Of a stretch of DNA of 21,814 nt, positions 9,511 through 16,151 are shown piece after piece (position 1 is the first letter of the stretch; the number at the start of each line of letters is the position of its first letter). Where the stretch lies: positions 1 through 21,814 of IMG/VR virus record IMGVR_UViG_3300031963_012473, one strand, 5' to 3'. This stretch comes from a virus. The translations under genes and the position numbers were made by a program. The notes under the pieces were generated by a model. That model ran no database searches. It worked only from the letters and a program-made list of their open reading frames with translations, and was not told the origin of the DNA.

Positions 9511-9556
9511 CGCGCGGCCGGACGGAAAACCGGTTCCCACTTTTCCTGGCCGTCGC
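9511..9556. repeat. Rhizobiales-type dispersed intergenic motif
   Basis: The gap after the ejection gene contains GACGGAAAACCGGTTCCCAC followed directly by TTTTCCTGGCCGTC. This closely resembles a short repeat scattered through intergenic regions of Rhizobiales chromosomes (forms around ACCGGTTCCCACTTTT). It can fold with GGAAAA (9524-9529) pairing to TTTTCC (9541-9546) and GAC/GTC outside. It might act as a weak transcription end or attenuator, but no clear T-tract follows. Recognition is from memory of the motif and was not searched. Confidence 0.45.
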
Positions 9557-9582
9557 TCCCGGCACACGCTTAACGCGCGCCC

Positions 9583-9623
9583 GCGAGCCCCACACTGGCA
9601 GCCTCGGAACCTCTGGGGCTCGC
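9583..9623 (+). promoter_or_regulatory. Hairpin covering the tailspike ribosome binding site
   Basis: A perfect 10-bp inverted repeat, GCGAGCCCCA (9583-9592) and TGGGGCTCGC (9614-9623), is separated by 21 bases. Its right arm ends four bases before the tailspike ATG at 9628 and contains the only purine-rich ribosome-binding candidate (GGGG, 9615-9618). If folded in mRNA it would hide the start region and lower or time tailspike translation. No T-run follows, so it is not a typical intrinsic terminator. No convincing -10/-35 promoter is seen in 9506-9627. Confidence 0.5.
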
Positions 9624-9627
9624 CGGC

Positions 9628-12393
9628 ATGTCCACCTCCATCCCGATCACGCGCTCGACCCGGCAGGTGACGCTGGAGGCCTCGGCCGCGCAAACCGTCT
9701 TCACCTTCAATGCCGGTCCCGTCTGGGACACCGAGGACCTGGTCGTGCAGCGCAAGATCGCGCCGGCCACCCGCTTCACCACCATCACCACAGGTTTCAC
9801 CAAGGCGCAGACCGGCTCGCCGGCGGGCGCGACCGGGGCCACCGTCACCTTCTCCGTCGCGCCGCGGCCGACCTCCGGCGATGCGGCGGTGCAGATCCGC
9901 ATCACGGCGCGGCGCACCCATGAGCGCTCCACCGACTTCAGCCGCGCCGGCCGGCTGCACACGCCGTCCATGGAGCGCGAGGCCGACGAGGTCACCACCG
10001 TGCTGCAGGAGCTGCGGCGCGACGTGGATGCCGGCGACGCGGCGATCACCGCGCTCGAGGAGGCGGACGAGGCGCTGGCCGAGCAGATCGTCGACGTGGT
10101 GCTGGGCCAGATCCCCGACGGCTCGCTGACGCCGGAGAAATTCGAGCCCGCCGCGGTGGAGACTTCGCTCTACACGCCCGGCGGAACCGGCGCCGTGCCG
10201 CGCATCCTCCGCTACAAGCTGCGGCCGTGGATCGAGCCGCAGGACTACTCCGCTGCGACCCTCAACACCTATGAGGTGGATGCGACCGACGCCAGCAACA
10301 AGGCGATCGACTACGCAAAGTCGAACGGCGAGCAGGTCGTGCTCACCGCCGGCGCCTTCATGATCGGCGGTTCCATCAACATCGAGGGCAACGGCACGGT
10401 GCTGCGCGGGCGCGGCCAGAAGCTGTCCACCATCCTGAAGAGCCCGAGCGCCGGCAACGACATCATCACCTTCCAGGCCGGCATTTCCGGCGTGCAGCTG
10501 GAGGGTCTCGACATCGACCGGGCCGTGGCGGCCAGCGCCGGCGCGCATGGCATCCGCGTGCCAAATGCCTTTATCGACTGCATCCTGCGGGACATTCGCG
10601 TCCGGCACAGCGACGTCGGCGTGCTGCTCGGCCCCACCGCCTTCGGCAAGGTCATCAACCTCTGGTGCTCGGAGAACTTGAGCCACGGCGTGCTGCAGAC
10701 CAACGCGGACGGCGCGATCGGCTCGCAGTGGTATTCGTCCGACTGCTACATGGGCAACAACGGCGGCTGGGGCTGGCTGCAGCAGCCGGATGCGGCGGCC
10801 GTCGGCAGCATGGCCGCCGGCGAACATTCCGACCTGAAGACCTTCGGCAACGACCTCGGCGGCTTTGCGGCCATCGGCCGGGCCGATGCCCCGATCGCCG
10901 CCGTTCGCATCAAGGGCCAGAACTTCTCCGGCCAGAACGGCGGCCCCTCCTACTATCTCGACACCTACGGCACCAACCACGAGCTGCATGGCCTGCATGC
11001 CGAGGAAGACGGCACGATCGCCACCGGCCCCACCAATTCGACGCCCGCCACCTGGGAGGCCCATGGCCTGCACCTGACCGCCAACAACGGCGACGTGCAC
11101 CTCGAGGGCAGCCTGATCAACGGCCATGCCTGGTCCGGCATCTACTCCGAGACGCCGCGCCTGCACGTCGACGGCGTCGTGACCAAGAACAACGGCCGCG
11201 CCGAGGATGTCGGCCACGCCTATCAGTCCGGTGCGCATATCGCCGCCGGCACACTCATCGGCCACATCTCGACCGCTGGCTCGTCGGACCCGGCGCAGAA
11301 GTGGGGCGTCACCTTCGCCGCCGACAACGACCACCACCTGGACGGCCACAACCTCACCGGCAACACCACCGCGCCGATCGCGGCGTCGGTCGCCCTGACC
11401 AAGCTGCTGCTGTCCGGCGGATCGCCGGCCGAGGTGCGCTGCACCGACGTGGATGCGCCCGACTTCATCCTCTCGCCCGTCTCCGGCAACCCCTATCCGG
11501 CCGGGACGCTGACCAACCAGGTGACGCTCTACATCACGCCGGCCGGTCGCGGCCGCAAGCTGCCGCTGTTCAACGGCGTGAACTGGTCCAGCCACAACGC
11601 CTCCGAATTCGCGTACACGATCAACAAGAGCGCGATCAGCCCCTCGGCGACGGGCGTCAACGAGAACCACGACGTCTTCGCCTTCTATGACCGCGCCACC
11701 TTGGCGCCGAAGGGCTCCAAGGGCTTCGCCTGGGCCTCGGCCACCTCGCGCGGCACCGGCCCGGGCACGACGGAGCTGGAGCTGTTCAACGGTTTCTGGG
11801 TGAACAAATACGACATCACGAACGCCGCGGCGGCGGTGACGATCCCGGCGCGCTGCGGGCTCTATCTCGGCACGATCCGCTGCAACGTCTCGGCCCTCAT
11901 CGACTACAATTTCCACAATGTCGACGTGAACGGCAGCAACCCGGCCAACCGCTGCGCCATCGGCATCTGGAACCAGTTCAACCGCCGCCGGCTGGTGGCG
12001 AGCCTCTACACCTCGGCCTCGTCCTGGTCCTACTCCTCGCAGACGATCCGCCAGCGCAACGGCGAGGCTAACGACAAGTTCTGCATCGTGTCGGGCATGG
12101 CGATCGACGATTTCCAGACCTCGATCGACGGGCTCATGAGCAGCGCGGACGTCACCGTCGCCTTCCGCCGCGGCGCGGGCCTCGACAGCACCACGGCCTA
12201 TTACGGCGCCAACGGCTCCAACCTGACGGAGGCGGCCGGCGGCTTCCCGCGGGCGCCGGTGCCGGACGGCATCCCGGCGCAGCTCGGCTATCACGAGATC
12301 ACCGTGCTCGAGAACATCCAGCAGGCGTCGAAGACCGCGACCGGCTACGGCGGCCGCGACGACAGCACCTGCCTGCTCGCCTGGGCGGCCTGA
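9628..12393 (+). CDS. Tailspike/tail fibre with T7-fibre-like N-terminus and beta-helix
   Basis: This 921-residue protein is probably the receptor-binding or capsule-degrading tailspike. Residues about 5-125 look like the virion-anchoring domain of T7-type tail fibres: short beta strands, FTFNAGPVWDTEDLVV, then RRTHERSTDFS. A helical linker with heptad character lies near 125-165. From about residue 205 a pectate-lyase-like right-handed beta-helix begins (GGSINIEGNGTVLRGRGQ near 247-264), with many Asn/Gly turns and repeated HG and GxxL strands to about 560. The C-terminal part (about 620-921) has a different, Trp- and Asn-rich composition and may be a trimerisation or binding domain. A catalytic pair cannot be fixed by eye. 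It is the only gene preceded by a sizeable gap (122 bases) in the late region, so it may be controlled separately. Confidence 0.8.
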   Translation: MSTSIPITRSTRQVTLEASAAQTVFTFNAGPVWDTEDLVVQRKIAPATRFTTITTGFTKAQTGSPAGATGATVTFSVAPRPTSGDAAVQIRITARRTHERSTDFSRAGRLHTPSMEREADEVTTVLQELRRDVDAGDAAITALEEADEALAEQIVDVVLGQIPDGSLTPEKFEPAAVETSLYTPGGTGAVPRILRYKLRPWIEPQDYSAATLNTYEVDATDASNKAIDYAKSNGEQVVLTAGAFMIGGSINIEGNGTVLRGRGQKLSTILKSPSAGNDIITFQAGISGVQLEGLDIDRAVAASAGAHGIRVPNAFIDCILRDIRVRHSDVGVLLGPTAFGKVINLWCSENLSHGVLQTNADGAIGSQWYSSDCYMGNNGGWGWLQQPDAAAVGSMAAGEHSDLKTFGNDLGGFAAIGRADAPIAAVRIKGQNFSGQNGGPSYYLDTYGTNHELHGLHAEEDGTIATGPTNSTPATWEAHGLHLTANNGDVHLEGSLINGHAWSGIYSETPRLHVDGVVTKNNGRAEDVGHAYQSGAHIAAGTLIGHISTAGSSDPAQKWGVTFAADNDHHLDGHNLTGNTTAPIAASVALTKLLLSGGSPAEVRCTDVDAPDFILSPVSGNPYPAGTLTNQVTLYITPAGRGRKLPLFNGVNWSSHNASEFAYTINKSAISPSATGVNENHDVFAFYDRATLAPKGSKGFAWASATSRGTGPGTTELELFNGFWVNKYDITNAAAAVTIPARCGLYLGTIRCNVSALIDYNFHNVDVNGSNPANRCAIGIWNQFNRRRLVASLYTSASSWSYSSQTIRQRNGEANDKFCIVSGMAIDDFQTSIDGLMSSADVTVAFRRGAGLDSTTAYYGANGSNLTEAAGGFPRAPVPDGIPAQLGYHEITVLENIQQASKTATGYGGRDDSTCLLAWAA

Positions 12394-12395
12394 CC

Positions 12396-12506
12396 ATGAC
12401 GGAGCTGCCGGCCATCCCCGTCATCCTCATCGGCCTCGGCATGGGCGGCGCGCTGGTCGTCTTCGTTCTCGGCGTGCAGCGCGCGCTGGCCCGCAGGGAG
12501 GGGTGA
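12396..12506 (+). CDS. Small single-span membrane protein (holin candidate)
   Basis: This 36-residue peptide starts at ATG 12396, two bases after the tailspike stop. A single hydrophobic helix of about 20 residues (from IPVILIGLG to VVFVLGV) is followed by a short basic tail, QRALARREG. The tail would stay in the cytoplasm if the N-terminus faces out. It sits directly before the endolysin with a three-base gap, a common place for holins or holin-like proteins. It is very short for a holin, so an accessory or pinholin-like role is possible. All codons fit local usage. Confidence 0.5.
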   Translation: MTELPAIPVILIGLGMGGALVVFVLGVQRALARREG

Positions 12507-12509
12507 TAG

Positions 12510-13274
12510 ATGCAGGTTTCCAACCGCGGCCTGAATGTCATCAAGGAATTCGAGGGCTGGCGCCCGCGGGCCTATGTCTGCCCGGCCGGGCACTGGACGA
12601 TCGGCTATGGCCACACCGCCATGGCAGGCCCGCCGACCGTCGTGGCCGGCATGGTCATCAGCCGCGAGGAAGGCTTTGCCATCCTGAAGCGCGACGTGGC
12701 CAAGTTCGCCGCCGAGGTGCTGCGCCTGGTCAAGGTGCCGCTGACGCAGGGCCAGTTCGACGCCCTGGTCTCGTTCCACTTCAACACCGGCGCGCTGGGC
12801 AAATCGACCATCCTGAAGCGCGTCAACGCCCGCCGCTTCGAGGATGTGCCGGCACAGCTGATGCGCTGGACGCGGGCTCGCGACCCGAAGACGGGGCAGA
12901 TGGTGCAACTGCAGGGCCTGGTGCGCCGCCGGCGCGCCGAGGCCGCCCTGTGGCGCGAGATGAGCGAAGGGCCTGTGGCGACCCGCGCCGGCCGCGGCGA
13001 GGTGGCCGAGGTCGAGGAAGCGCCGACGGAGACGCCGCCGGCGAAGAGCTGGACCTTCCGCTCCATCGTCTCGGCCATCTTCGGCGGCAGCTTCATGCTG
13101 CCCTTCGGCGTGGACAACCTCTGGGCCTTCCTCGCCATCGCCGTGCTGCTGGTCCTTCTCGCCGTCGTCGGCGTGATGATCTGGACCGGCCGCCTGACAG
13201 TCGCCGGCCCGGCCGACAGCGTGCCGCTCGACACCGAGACCGGCACCGAGCCGATCGAGGAGGGCGGCGGATGA
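12510..13274 (+). CDS. GH24 endolysin (muramidase) with C-terminal membrane domain
   Basis: This 254-residue protein has residues 1-150 as a T4/P22-type lysozyme domain (glycoside hydrolase 24) that cuts the MurNAc-GlcNAc bond of peptidoglycan. The catalytic pattern E15, C24, T30 keeps the family spacing E-8-(D/C)-5-T, with Cys where T4 lysozyme has Asp. The downstream motif TQGQFDALVSFHFNTG is also typical. Residues 150-180 form an acidic Pro-rich linker. Residues about 183-226 hold one weak and one strong membrane segment (LWAFLAIAVLLVLLAVVGVMIW), followed by an acidic tail. There is no N-terminal signal or SAR sequence. The C-terminal anchor could tether the enzyme or fuse a holin-like function. 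The stop overlaps the next gene start as ATGA. Confidence 0.9.
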   Translation: MQVSNRGLNVIKEFEGWRPRAYVCPAGHWTIGYGHTAMAGPPTVVAGMVISREEGFAILKRDVAKFAAEVLRLVKVPLTQGQFDALVSFHFNTGALGKSTILKRVNARRFEDVPAQLMRWTRARDPKTGQMVQLQGLVRRRRAEAALWREMSEGPVATRAGRGEVAEVEEAPTETPPAKSWTFRSIVSAIFGGSFMLPFGVDNLWAFLAIAVLLVLLAVVGVMIWTGRLTVAGPADSVPLDTETGTEPIEEGGG

Positions 13275-13363
13275 GCCTGCCCGAACCGATCACCACCATC
13301 TTTCTGGTGTTCGCCGCGCTCTTCGTGGCGGCCAGCATCGCCCGCATCTGGGGGTGGCCATGA
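13271..13363 (+). CDS. 30-aa single-span membrane protein in lysis cassette
   Basis: This very short frame starts at the ATG overlapping the endolysin stop (ATGA) and ends overlapping the i-spanin start (ATGA at 13360). The peptide is MSLPEPITTIFLVFAALFVA followed by a short tail ending IWGWP, with one hydrophobic helix of about 17-19 residues. Its exact fit between two lysis genes with overlaps on both sides argues that it is translated. It may be a small holin, antiholin or lysis accessory protein. No family is recognised. Confidence 0.5.
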   Translation: MSLPEPITTIFLVFAALFVAASIARIWGWP

Positions 13364-13623
13364 CCTGGCTGATTTCGCTCATCACCGGATCGCGCCTCGG
13401 CCGCTGGGCCGCCGCTGGCCTTCTGGTGGCGGCCGCGCTGGCCGTCGCCGTCTTCCGCCTCATCGCCATCGGTGCCCAGCGCGAGCGCGCCCGGCAGACG
13501 CAGGCCTCCCTCGACAACCTCCGCAACAGGGTCAGAACCGATGACGATCTCGCGCGTCTTTCAGCTGATGAGCGTCGCCGCCGTCTCGCTCGCGATTGGG
13601 GCGTGCCAGACCGCCGGCAATAG
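13360..13623 (+). CDS. Rz-like inner-membrane spanin subunit
   Basis: This 87-residue protein has an N-terminal membrane helix (about residues 15-37, rich in Ala, Leu and Val). A charged, helical periplasmic part follows, with QRERARQTQASLDNLRNRV, and ends in the Arg-rich DERRRRLARDW. This is the topology of i-spanins, which span the periplasm with an o-spanin partner and fuse inner and outer membranes in the last step of lysis. The block SLDNLRNRV...ADERRRRL is typical of alphaproteobacterial phage Rz-like proteins. ATG 13360 was preferred over the in-frame GTG at 13354 because it forms an ATGA overlap with the preceding stop. The o-spanin gene overlaps its last 83 bases in another frame, a hallmark of Rz/Rz1 pairs. 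Confidence 0.75.
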   Translation: MTWLISLITGSRLGRWAAAGLLVAAALAVAVFRLIAIGAQRERARQTQASLDNLRNRVRTDDDLARLSADERRRRLARDWGVPDRRQ

Positions 13624-13750
13624 CTGCGACGGCTGGCGGCCGATCCGGCCGACGCAGGCGGAGATCCGCGCCATGTCGGATGCGCAGGTCTCCCAGCTGC
13701 TGGCGCATAACGAGCACGGCCGCCGCACCTGCGGCTGGCGCGGCAGGTGA
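13541..13750 (+). CDS. Rz1-like outer-membrane lipoprotein spanin
   Basis: This 69-residue protein has a lipoprotein signal peptide: a hydrophobic stretch VFQLMSVAAVSLAIGAC with the lipobox IGAC and the lipidated Cys at residue 22. The mature part is about 48 residues, contains RPIRPTQAEIRAMSD, and ends with HGRRTCGWRGR. It begins inside the Rz-like gene in a different frame, overlapping by 83 bases, as expected for a spanin pair. It would be exported, lipidated and anchored in the outer membrane, where it pairs with the i-spanin. A later in-frame ATG at 13568 exists, but the upstream ATG gives a better n-region for the signal peptide. Confidence 0.72.
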   Translation: MTISRVFQLMSVAAVSLAIGACQTAGNSCDGWRPIRPTQAEIRAMSDAQVSQLLAHNEHGRRTCGWRGR

Positions 13751-13765
13751 GGGGAGGGGCAGGCG

Positions 13766-14068
13766 ATGACCATCAAGACGGACTGGAAGCTCAACGTCCC
13801 CAGCTTCGCCATGACGGCGCTGGCCAGCGCTGCCGGATGCGTCGTCGCCTTCGTGGTGTTGCAGAGCGACGTCAAGGCCCTCAACGGCCACGTGCTGCGG
13901 GTGGAGCAGCGGGTGGAGCGGATCGAGGCGCGCCGCGAGGCCGACCGCGAAGAGAGCCGCATCCAGCGCAATGCCGATCGCGAGGCCGTCCTCACCATGC
14001 AGGGCGACATCCGCGTCGTTCGCCAGATCCTCGAAGGCATGCGCACGAGCCCGTCCGGGCCGCGCTGA
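13766..14068 (+). CDS. Membrane-anchored coiled-coil protein, lysis cassette end
   Basis: This 100-residue protein has one N-terminal membrane helix (about residues 13-33, AMTALASAAGCVVAFVVL). A long charged coiled coil follows (VEQRVERIEARREADREESR, then MQGDIRVVRQILEGM). The start has a very strong ribosome binding site, GGGGAGGGG, seven bases upstream. It is the last gene before the late terminator. A holin-like, antiholin or spanin-accessory function is possible, but no family motif is decisive. Confidence 0.6.
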   Translation: MTIKTDWKLNVPSFAMTALASAAGCVVAFVVLQSDVKALNGHVLRVEQRVERIEARREADREESRIQRNADREAVLTMQGDIRVVRQILEGMRTSPSGPR

Positions 14069-14144
14069 ACCGTTCGGCCGTTCGTGAGGCGGCCGGAGCA
14101 GTGCAGTGCATGCAGCCCTCCTTGGGCGTTTCCTCCCTGAACTC

Positions 14145-14182
14145 GAGCCCGCGTCGCCAACCGTCCGGCGCGGGCTCTTTTT
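14145..14182 (+). terminator. Intrinsic terminator of the late operon
   Basis: GAGCCCGCG (14145-14153) pairs perfectly with CGCGGGCTC (14169-14177) around a 15-base loop, and five T residues follow (14178-14182). It lies 76 bases after the last lysis gene and just before the attachment region, so it closes late transcription before the attachment site and the oppositely directed integrase operon. Confidence 0.88.
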
Positions 14183-14253
14183 CATGGCGGAAACACCGCA
14201 AGGTCACACGGCCGCCCTCGCCAAGCCATTGACGGACCAAGGGTCGGTTGAAA

Positions 14254-14298
14254 CTTTTAATCATGTGGTCGAGGGTTCGATCCCCTCCCCGCTCACCA
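14254..14298 (+). other. Attachment site core: 3' half of tRNA-Lys(UUU)
   Basis: This segment matches the 3' half of a tRNA. It has an anticodon loop CTTTTAA (14254-14260, anticodon TTT), the right side of the anticodon stem TCATG, and a variable region. The T stem is GAGGG/CCCTC (14271-14275 and 14283-14287) with loop TTCGATC. The acceptor strand CCCGCTC is followed by discriminator A and an encoded CCA (14296-14298). Upstream there is no matching 5' half: the bases before the loop (TGAAA) do not pair with TCATG, and no GAGCGGG acceptor strand is present. A tRNA 3' half beside an integrase gene is the standard core of a tRNA-targeting attachment site. The core edges are approximate. Confidence 0.8.
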
Positions 14299-14306
14299 TC
14301 CACAAA

Positions 14307-14332
14307 CCCGCATGAATGCTGGAAAGTGCGGG
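14307..14332 (-). terminator. Possible weak terminator of the integrase operon
   Basis: On the minus strand, CCCGCA and TGCGGG pair around a 14-base loop, and the bases TTTGTGG follow. The position just after the last minus-strand gene fits an operon end. The stem is only six pairs and the T-tract is broken, so efficiency would be low, and it could instead be a structural part of the attachment site. Confidence 0.3.
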
Positions 14333-14369
14333 GCCGTCGGTCGGCCGAATTTCAGAACAAGATGAGAAC

Positions 14370-14414
14370 GTGTGACCTGAAAACAGGGTCACAAAGGTCA
14401 CACGTGTGACCCTG
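14370..14414. repeat. Cluster of GTGTGACC/GGTCACAC sites, probable recombinase arm sites or operator
   Basis: Copies are GTGTGACC (14370-14377), GGTCACAA (14387-14394, one mismatch), GGTCACAC (14396-14403) and GTGTGACC (14404-14411). The last two join into a perfect 16-bp palindrome. CAGGGTCACA (14384-14393) is also the exact reverse complement of TGTGACCCTG (14405-14414). One more GGTCACAC lies on the other side of the attachment core at 14202-14209. Repeats flanking an attachment core near an integrase gene suggest arm-type binding sites for integrase or excisionase. The right-most copies overlap the 3' end of the next minus-strand gene. Confidence 0.5.
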
Positions 14415-14787
14415 CCGGTTTCGGGGCCGCCGCCTTCACGCTTTCAAGGTCCGTCGTCACGATCATCGACTTGTCGCAAACCGTGATGACCTGGATCAGG
14501 ATCACCCCGTCTCGCCACCCTGCCGGCTGGCCGCATCGAGCATGCGCGGCATGCATATCGACATGGGGAGGGCAGATCAGGATCGATACCGGATTGCCGC
14601 TCCGGACGAGCTGCTGCGCCGAACCATGACGAGCCACGGTCCACGCCAAGGCCGCTTCGACTGCTCCCGCATATTCCTGCACGATCCGGTCCAGCAATGC
14701 CGCAGCCTCGCCTCTGAAGGGCTGCCGCGACAGGTCGATCTTGAGGTCTGCCAGCACGTCGCGCGCCTTGCGGTCCATCCCCGTCAC
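14398..14787 (-). CDS. Hypothetical protein downstream of integrase
   Basis: This is a 129-residue frame if started at GTG 14787, which overlaps the integrase stop (GTGA), or 126 residues from ATG 14778. The N-terminal half is helical (ARDVLADLKIDLSRQPF, then AALLDRIVQEYAGAVEAALA). The second half looks like alternating strands with VSILICPPHVDM and GVILIQVITVCDKSMIV. There are no membrane segments and no recognised domain. It is the last gene of the minus-strand operon and separates the integrase from the attachment site, where a recombination accessory might be expected. Its 3' end overlaps the palindromic repeat cluster. Codon use is slightly less G/C-ending than in the integrase. Confidence 0.55.
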   Translation of the reverse strand: MTGMDRKARDVLADLKIDLSRQPFRGEAAALLDRIVQEYAGAVEAALAWTVARHGSAQQLVRSGNPVSILICPPHVDMHAAHARCGQPAGWRDGVILIQVITVCDKSMIVTTDLESVKAAAPKPAGSHV

Positions 14788-16121
14788 CCCGTCTGCTGGT
14801 CAAACCACGCCACGGCCGCGGCGATCGCCTGGTCGCCATAGTCCTTGTGCGCCACCAGGTAGTGCTTGAGAATGGCGTGGATCGTCACCAGCGAATGGCC
14901 GGTGACGGCGGCGATGCGGATGGGGTCGTTGCCGGCGCGGGCGAGCCAGGTGACGCAGGTGTCGCGCAGGTCCTGGTCGGTCAGGTCGGCCACCGAAGGC
15001 ATCGGCTCGAGCGCCCATGAGGCGAAGCGGGGGCCGGCGATAATTTTCTCCGGCTCATCCGAGGCGACATGCAGGCCGCCGTCCTTGTCGCGCCAGATGC
15101 CGGCGGCCGCCGCCGCGCGGACGCGGGCGAACATGGCGGCATAGGTGGTGCCGTGGCTGAAGGGCTGGCGCGTCTGCGAATTGACCACCAGCGGCAGGTC
15201 GATCTCCTCCACCTTCCAGTCCTTGCGGCGGGTCTTGATGGCGGCGATGCGGGCGACCAGCTCCGGCGCCTGGGGGAAGTCGACGCGGGCCAGCGTCTTC
15301 TGCTGGCGCTCCACCACCCGGCCGGAGGCCATGTGGGCGGCGGTCATGGTGAGGCGATCGGCCTGGCGCTGGCCTGTCCAGACGCCGAGGATGGTCATGT
15401 CGCCGACCTCCGGCAGGGCGACGAGGGCGTGGTGGCCCTTGCGCTGGGTCGGATAGACCGGCAGCTCGGAGGCCGCCACCAGCTGGCGCAGCTCGGCCGG
15501 CGTCGCGGCCCGCAGGCGCGGCTCCGGCGTCTCCATGGCCAGATCCTTCGCAGGGTGGACGACGAGGCCCGGCACCTTGCCGGCGCGCATGGCCCATGAC
15601 AGCACGACCGACATGGAGGCGAGGGCGGCGCGGGCGGTGGCAAGGCCGCGCTCGGCCCAGAGCGCCTCGTAGAGCCCGCGGCAATGGGGCTGGCGCAGCG
15701 CCGCCGCCGGGCCGTGGTAGAGGTCGGCGTCGGCCTCCTCGATGCGCAGCAGGCCGCGCCTGTAGAAATCCACCGTGGCCTTGGCCTTCGGCTTCGTGAC
15801 GCGCTTGCCCTGCCGGCCGCCGGTGACGACGGGGGAGGCGAAATAGGCCTCGGCCAGGGTGCAGAGCGAGGGGCCCATGTGGTTGCGCCGGATCTTCGCC
15901 AGCGCCTGGCGCGGGCGGGCGCGGCCGTCGGCGGCGGCGCGGTCGGCCTTCCACTGCTCGACCCAGGCGAGCGCCTCCTCGGCGGTGAACCAGCGGCCGT
16001 CCGGGTGTTTCATGTCCTCGCCCTTCACGCCATAGCGGCGGCGGGTTTCAGGACCGGGGGTGAAGCGCGGTCGGCCCCCCCGCCACGAGACGGAGGGGAT
16101 GGTGATGGTGACTTTCGCCAT
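14784..16121 (-). CDS. int: Tyrosine recombinase integrase
   Basis: This 445-residue protein is counted from the ATG giving MAKVTITIPSVSW; another in-frame ATG at 16139 would add six residues. The N-terminal 180 residues are the arm-binding and core-binding parts (LAEAYFASPVV, then KAKATVDFYRRGL and a SAM-like helical bundle). The catalytic domain shows box I TGQR with R252, a probable beta-hairpin Lys near 286 (QQKTLARV), QDLRDT with R386, TGHS with H409, and the nucleophile in KHYL, Y421. The usual His three residues before the second Arg is Gln (Q383), as in many alphaproteobacterial phage relatives. It catalyses site-specific integration, here presumably into tRNA-Lys, whose 3' half lies 490 bases away. 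It overlaps the following hypothetical gene by four bases. Confidence 0.93.
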   Translation of the reverse strand: MAKVTITIPSVSWRGGRPRFTPGPETRRRYGVKGEDMKHPDGRWFTAEEALAWVEQWKADRAAADGRARPRQALAKIRRNHMGPSLCTLAEAYFASPVVTGGRQGKRVTKPKAKATVDFYRRGLLRIEEADADLYHGPAAALRQPHCRGLYEALWAERGLATARAALASMSVVLSWAMRAGKVPGLVVHPAKDLAMETPEPRLRAATPAELRQLVAASELPVYPTQRKGHHALVALPEVGDMTILGVWTGQRQADRLTMTAAHMASGRVVERQQKTLARVDFPQAPELVARIAAIKTRRKDWKVEEIDLPLVVNSQTRQPFSHGTTYAAMFARVRAAAAAGIWRDKDGGLHVASDEPEKIIAGPRFASWALEPMPSVADLTDQDLRDTCVTWLARAGNDPIRIAAVTGHSLVTIHAILKHYLVAHKDYGDQAIAAAVAWFDQQTG

Positions 16122-16151
16122 GGTGCGTCGGCTCCGCATGGTGAGGCGTCC

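Larger units (their letters stand above)
14069..14397. other. Non-coding stretch between lysis genes and integrase operon
   Basis: No convincing gene lies in these 329 bases. In order they hold a plain spacer (14069-14144), the late intrinsic terminator, a first GGTCACAC copy (14202-14209), the tRNA-Lys 3' half, a weak hairpin readable as a minus-strand terminator (14307-14332), and the start of the GGTCACAC cluster. A short 43-codon frame ending near 14315 runs through the tRNA-derived sequence and was judged not real. Confidence 0.7.

Noticed and set aside
817-12294. Very long minus-strand open frames opposite the late genes (for example 2350-3747, 4284-6689, 6248-9595 and 9130-12294).
   Set aside because: They mirror the plus-strand genes in a GC-rich sequence where stop codons are rare. 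They are His/Arg/Gly-rich without domains, while the plus strand has recognisable proteins and start/stop overlaps.
14223-14298. A complete tRNA-Lys gene.
   Set aside because: Only the 3' half is tRNA-like. The bases before the anticodon loop do not pair with its 3' side, and no 5' acceptor strand or D arm is present.
14106-14315. A short plus-strand frame running through the terminator and tRNA half-site.
   Set aside because: It crosses a strong terminator and tRNA-derived sequence and has no ribosome binding site or conserved look.
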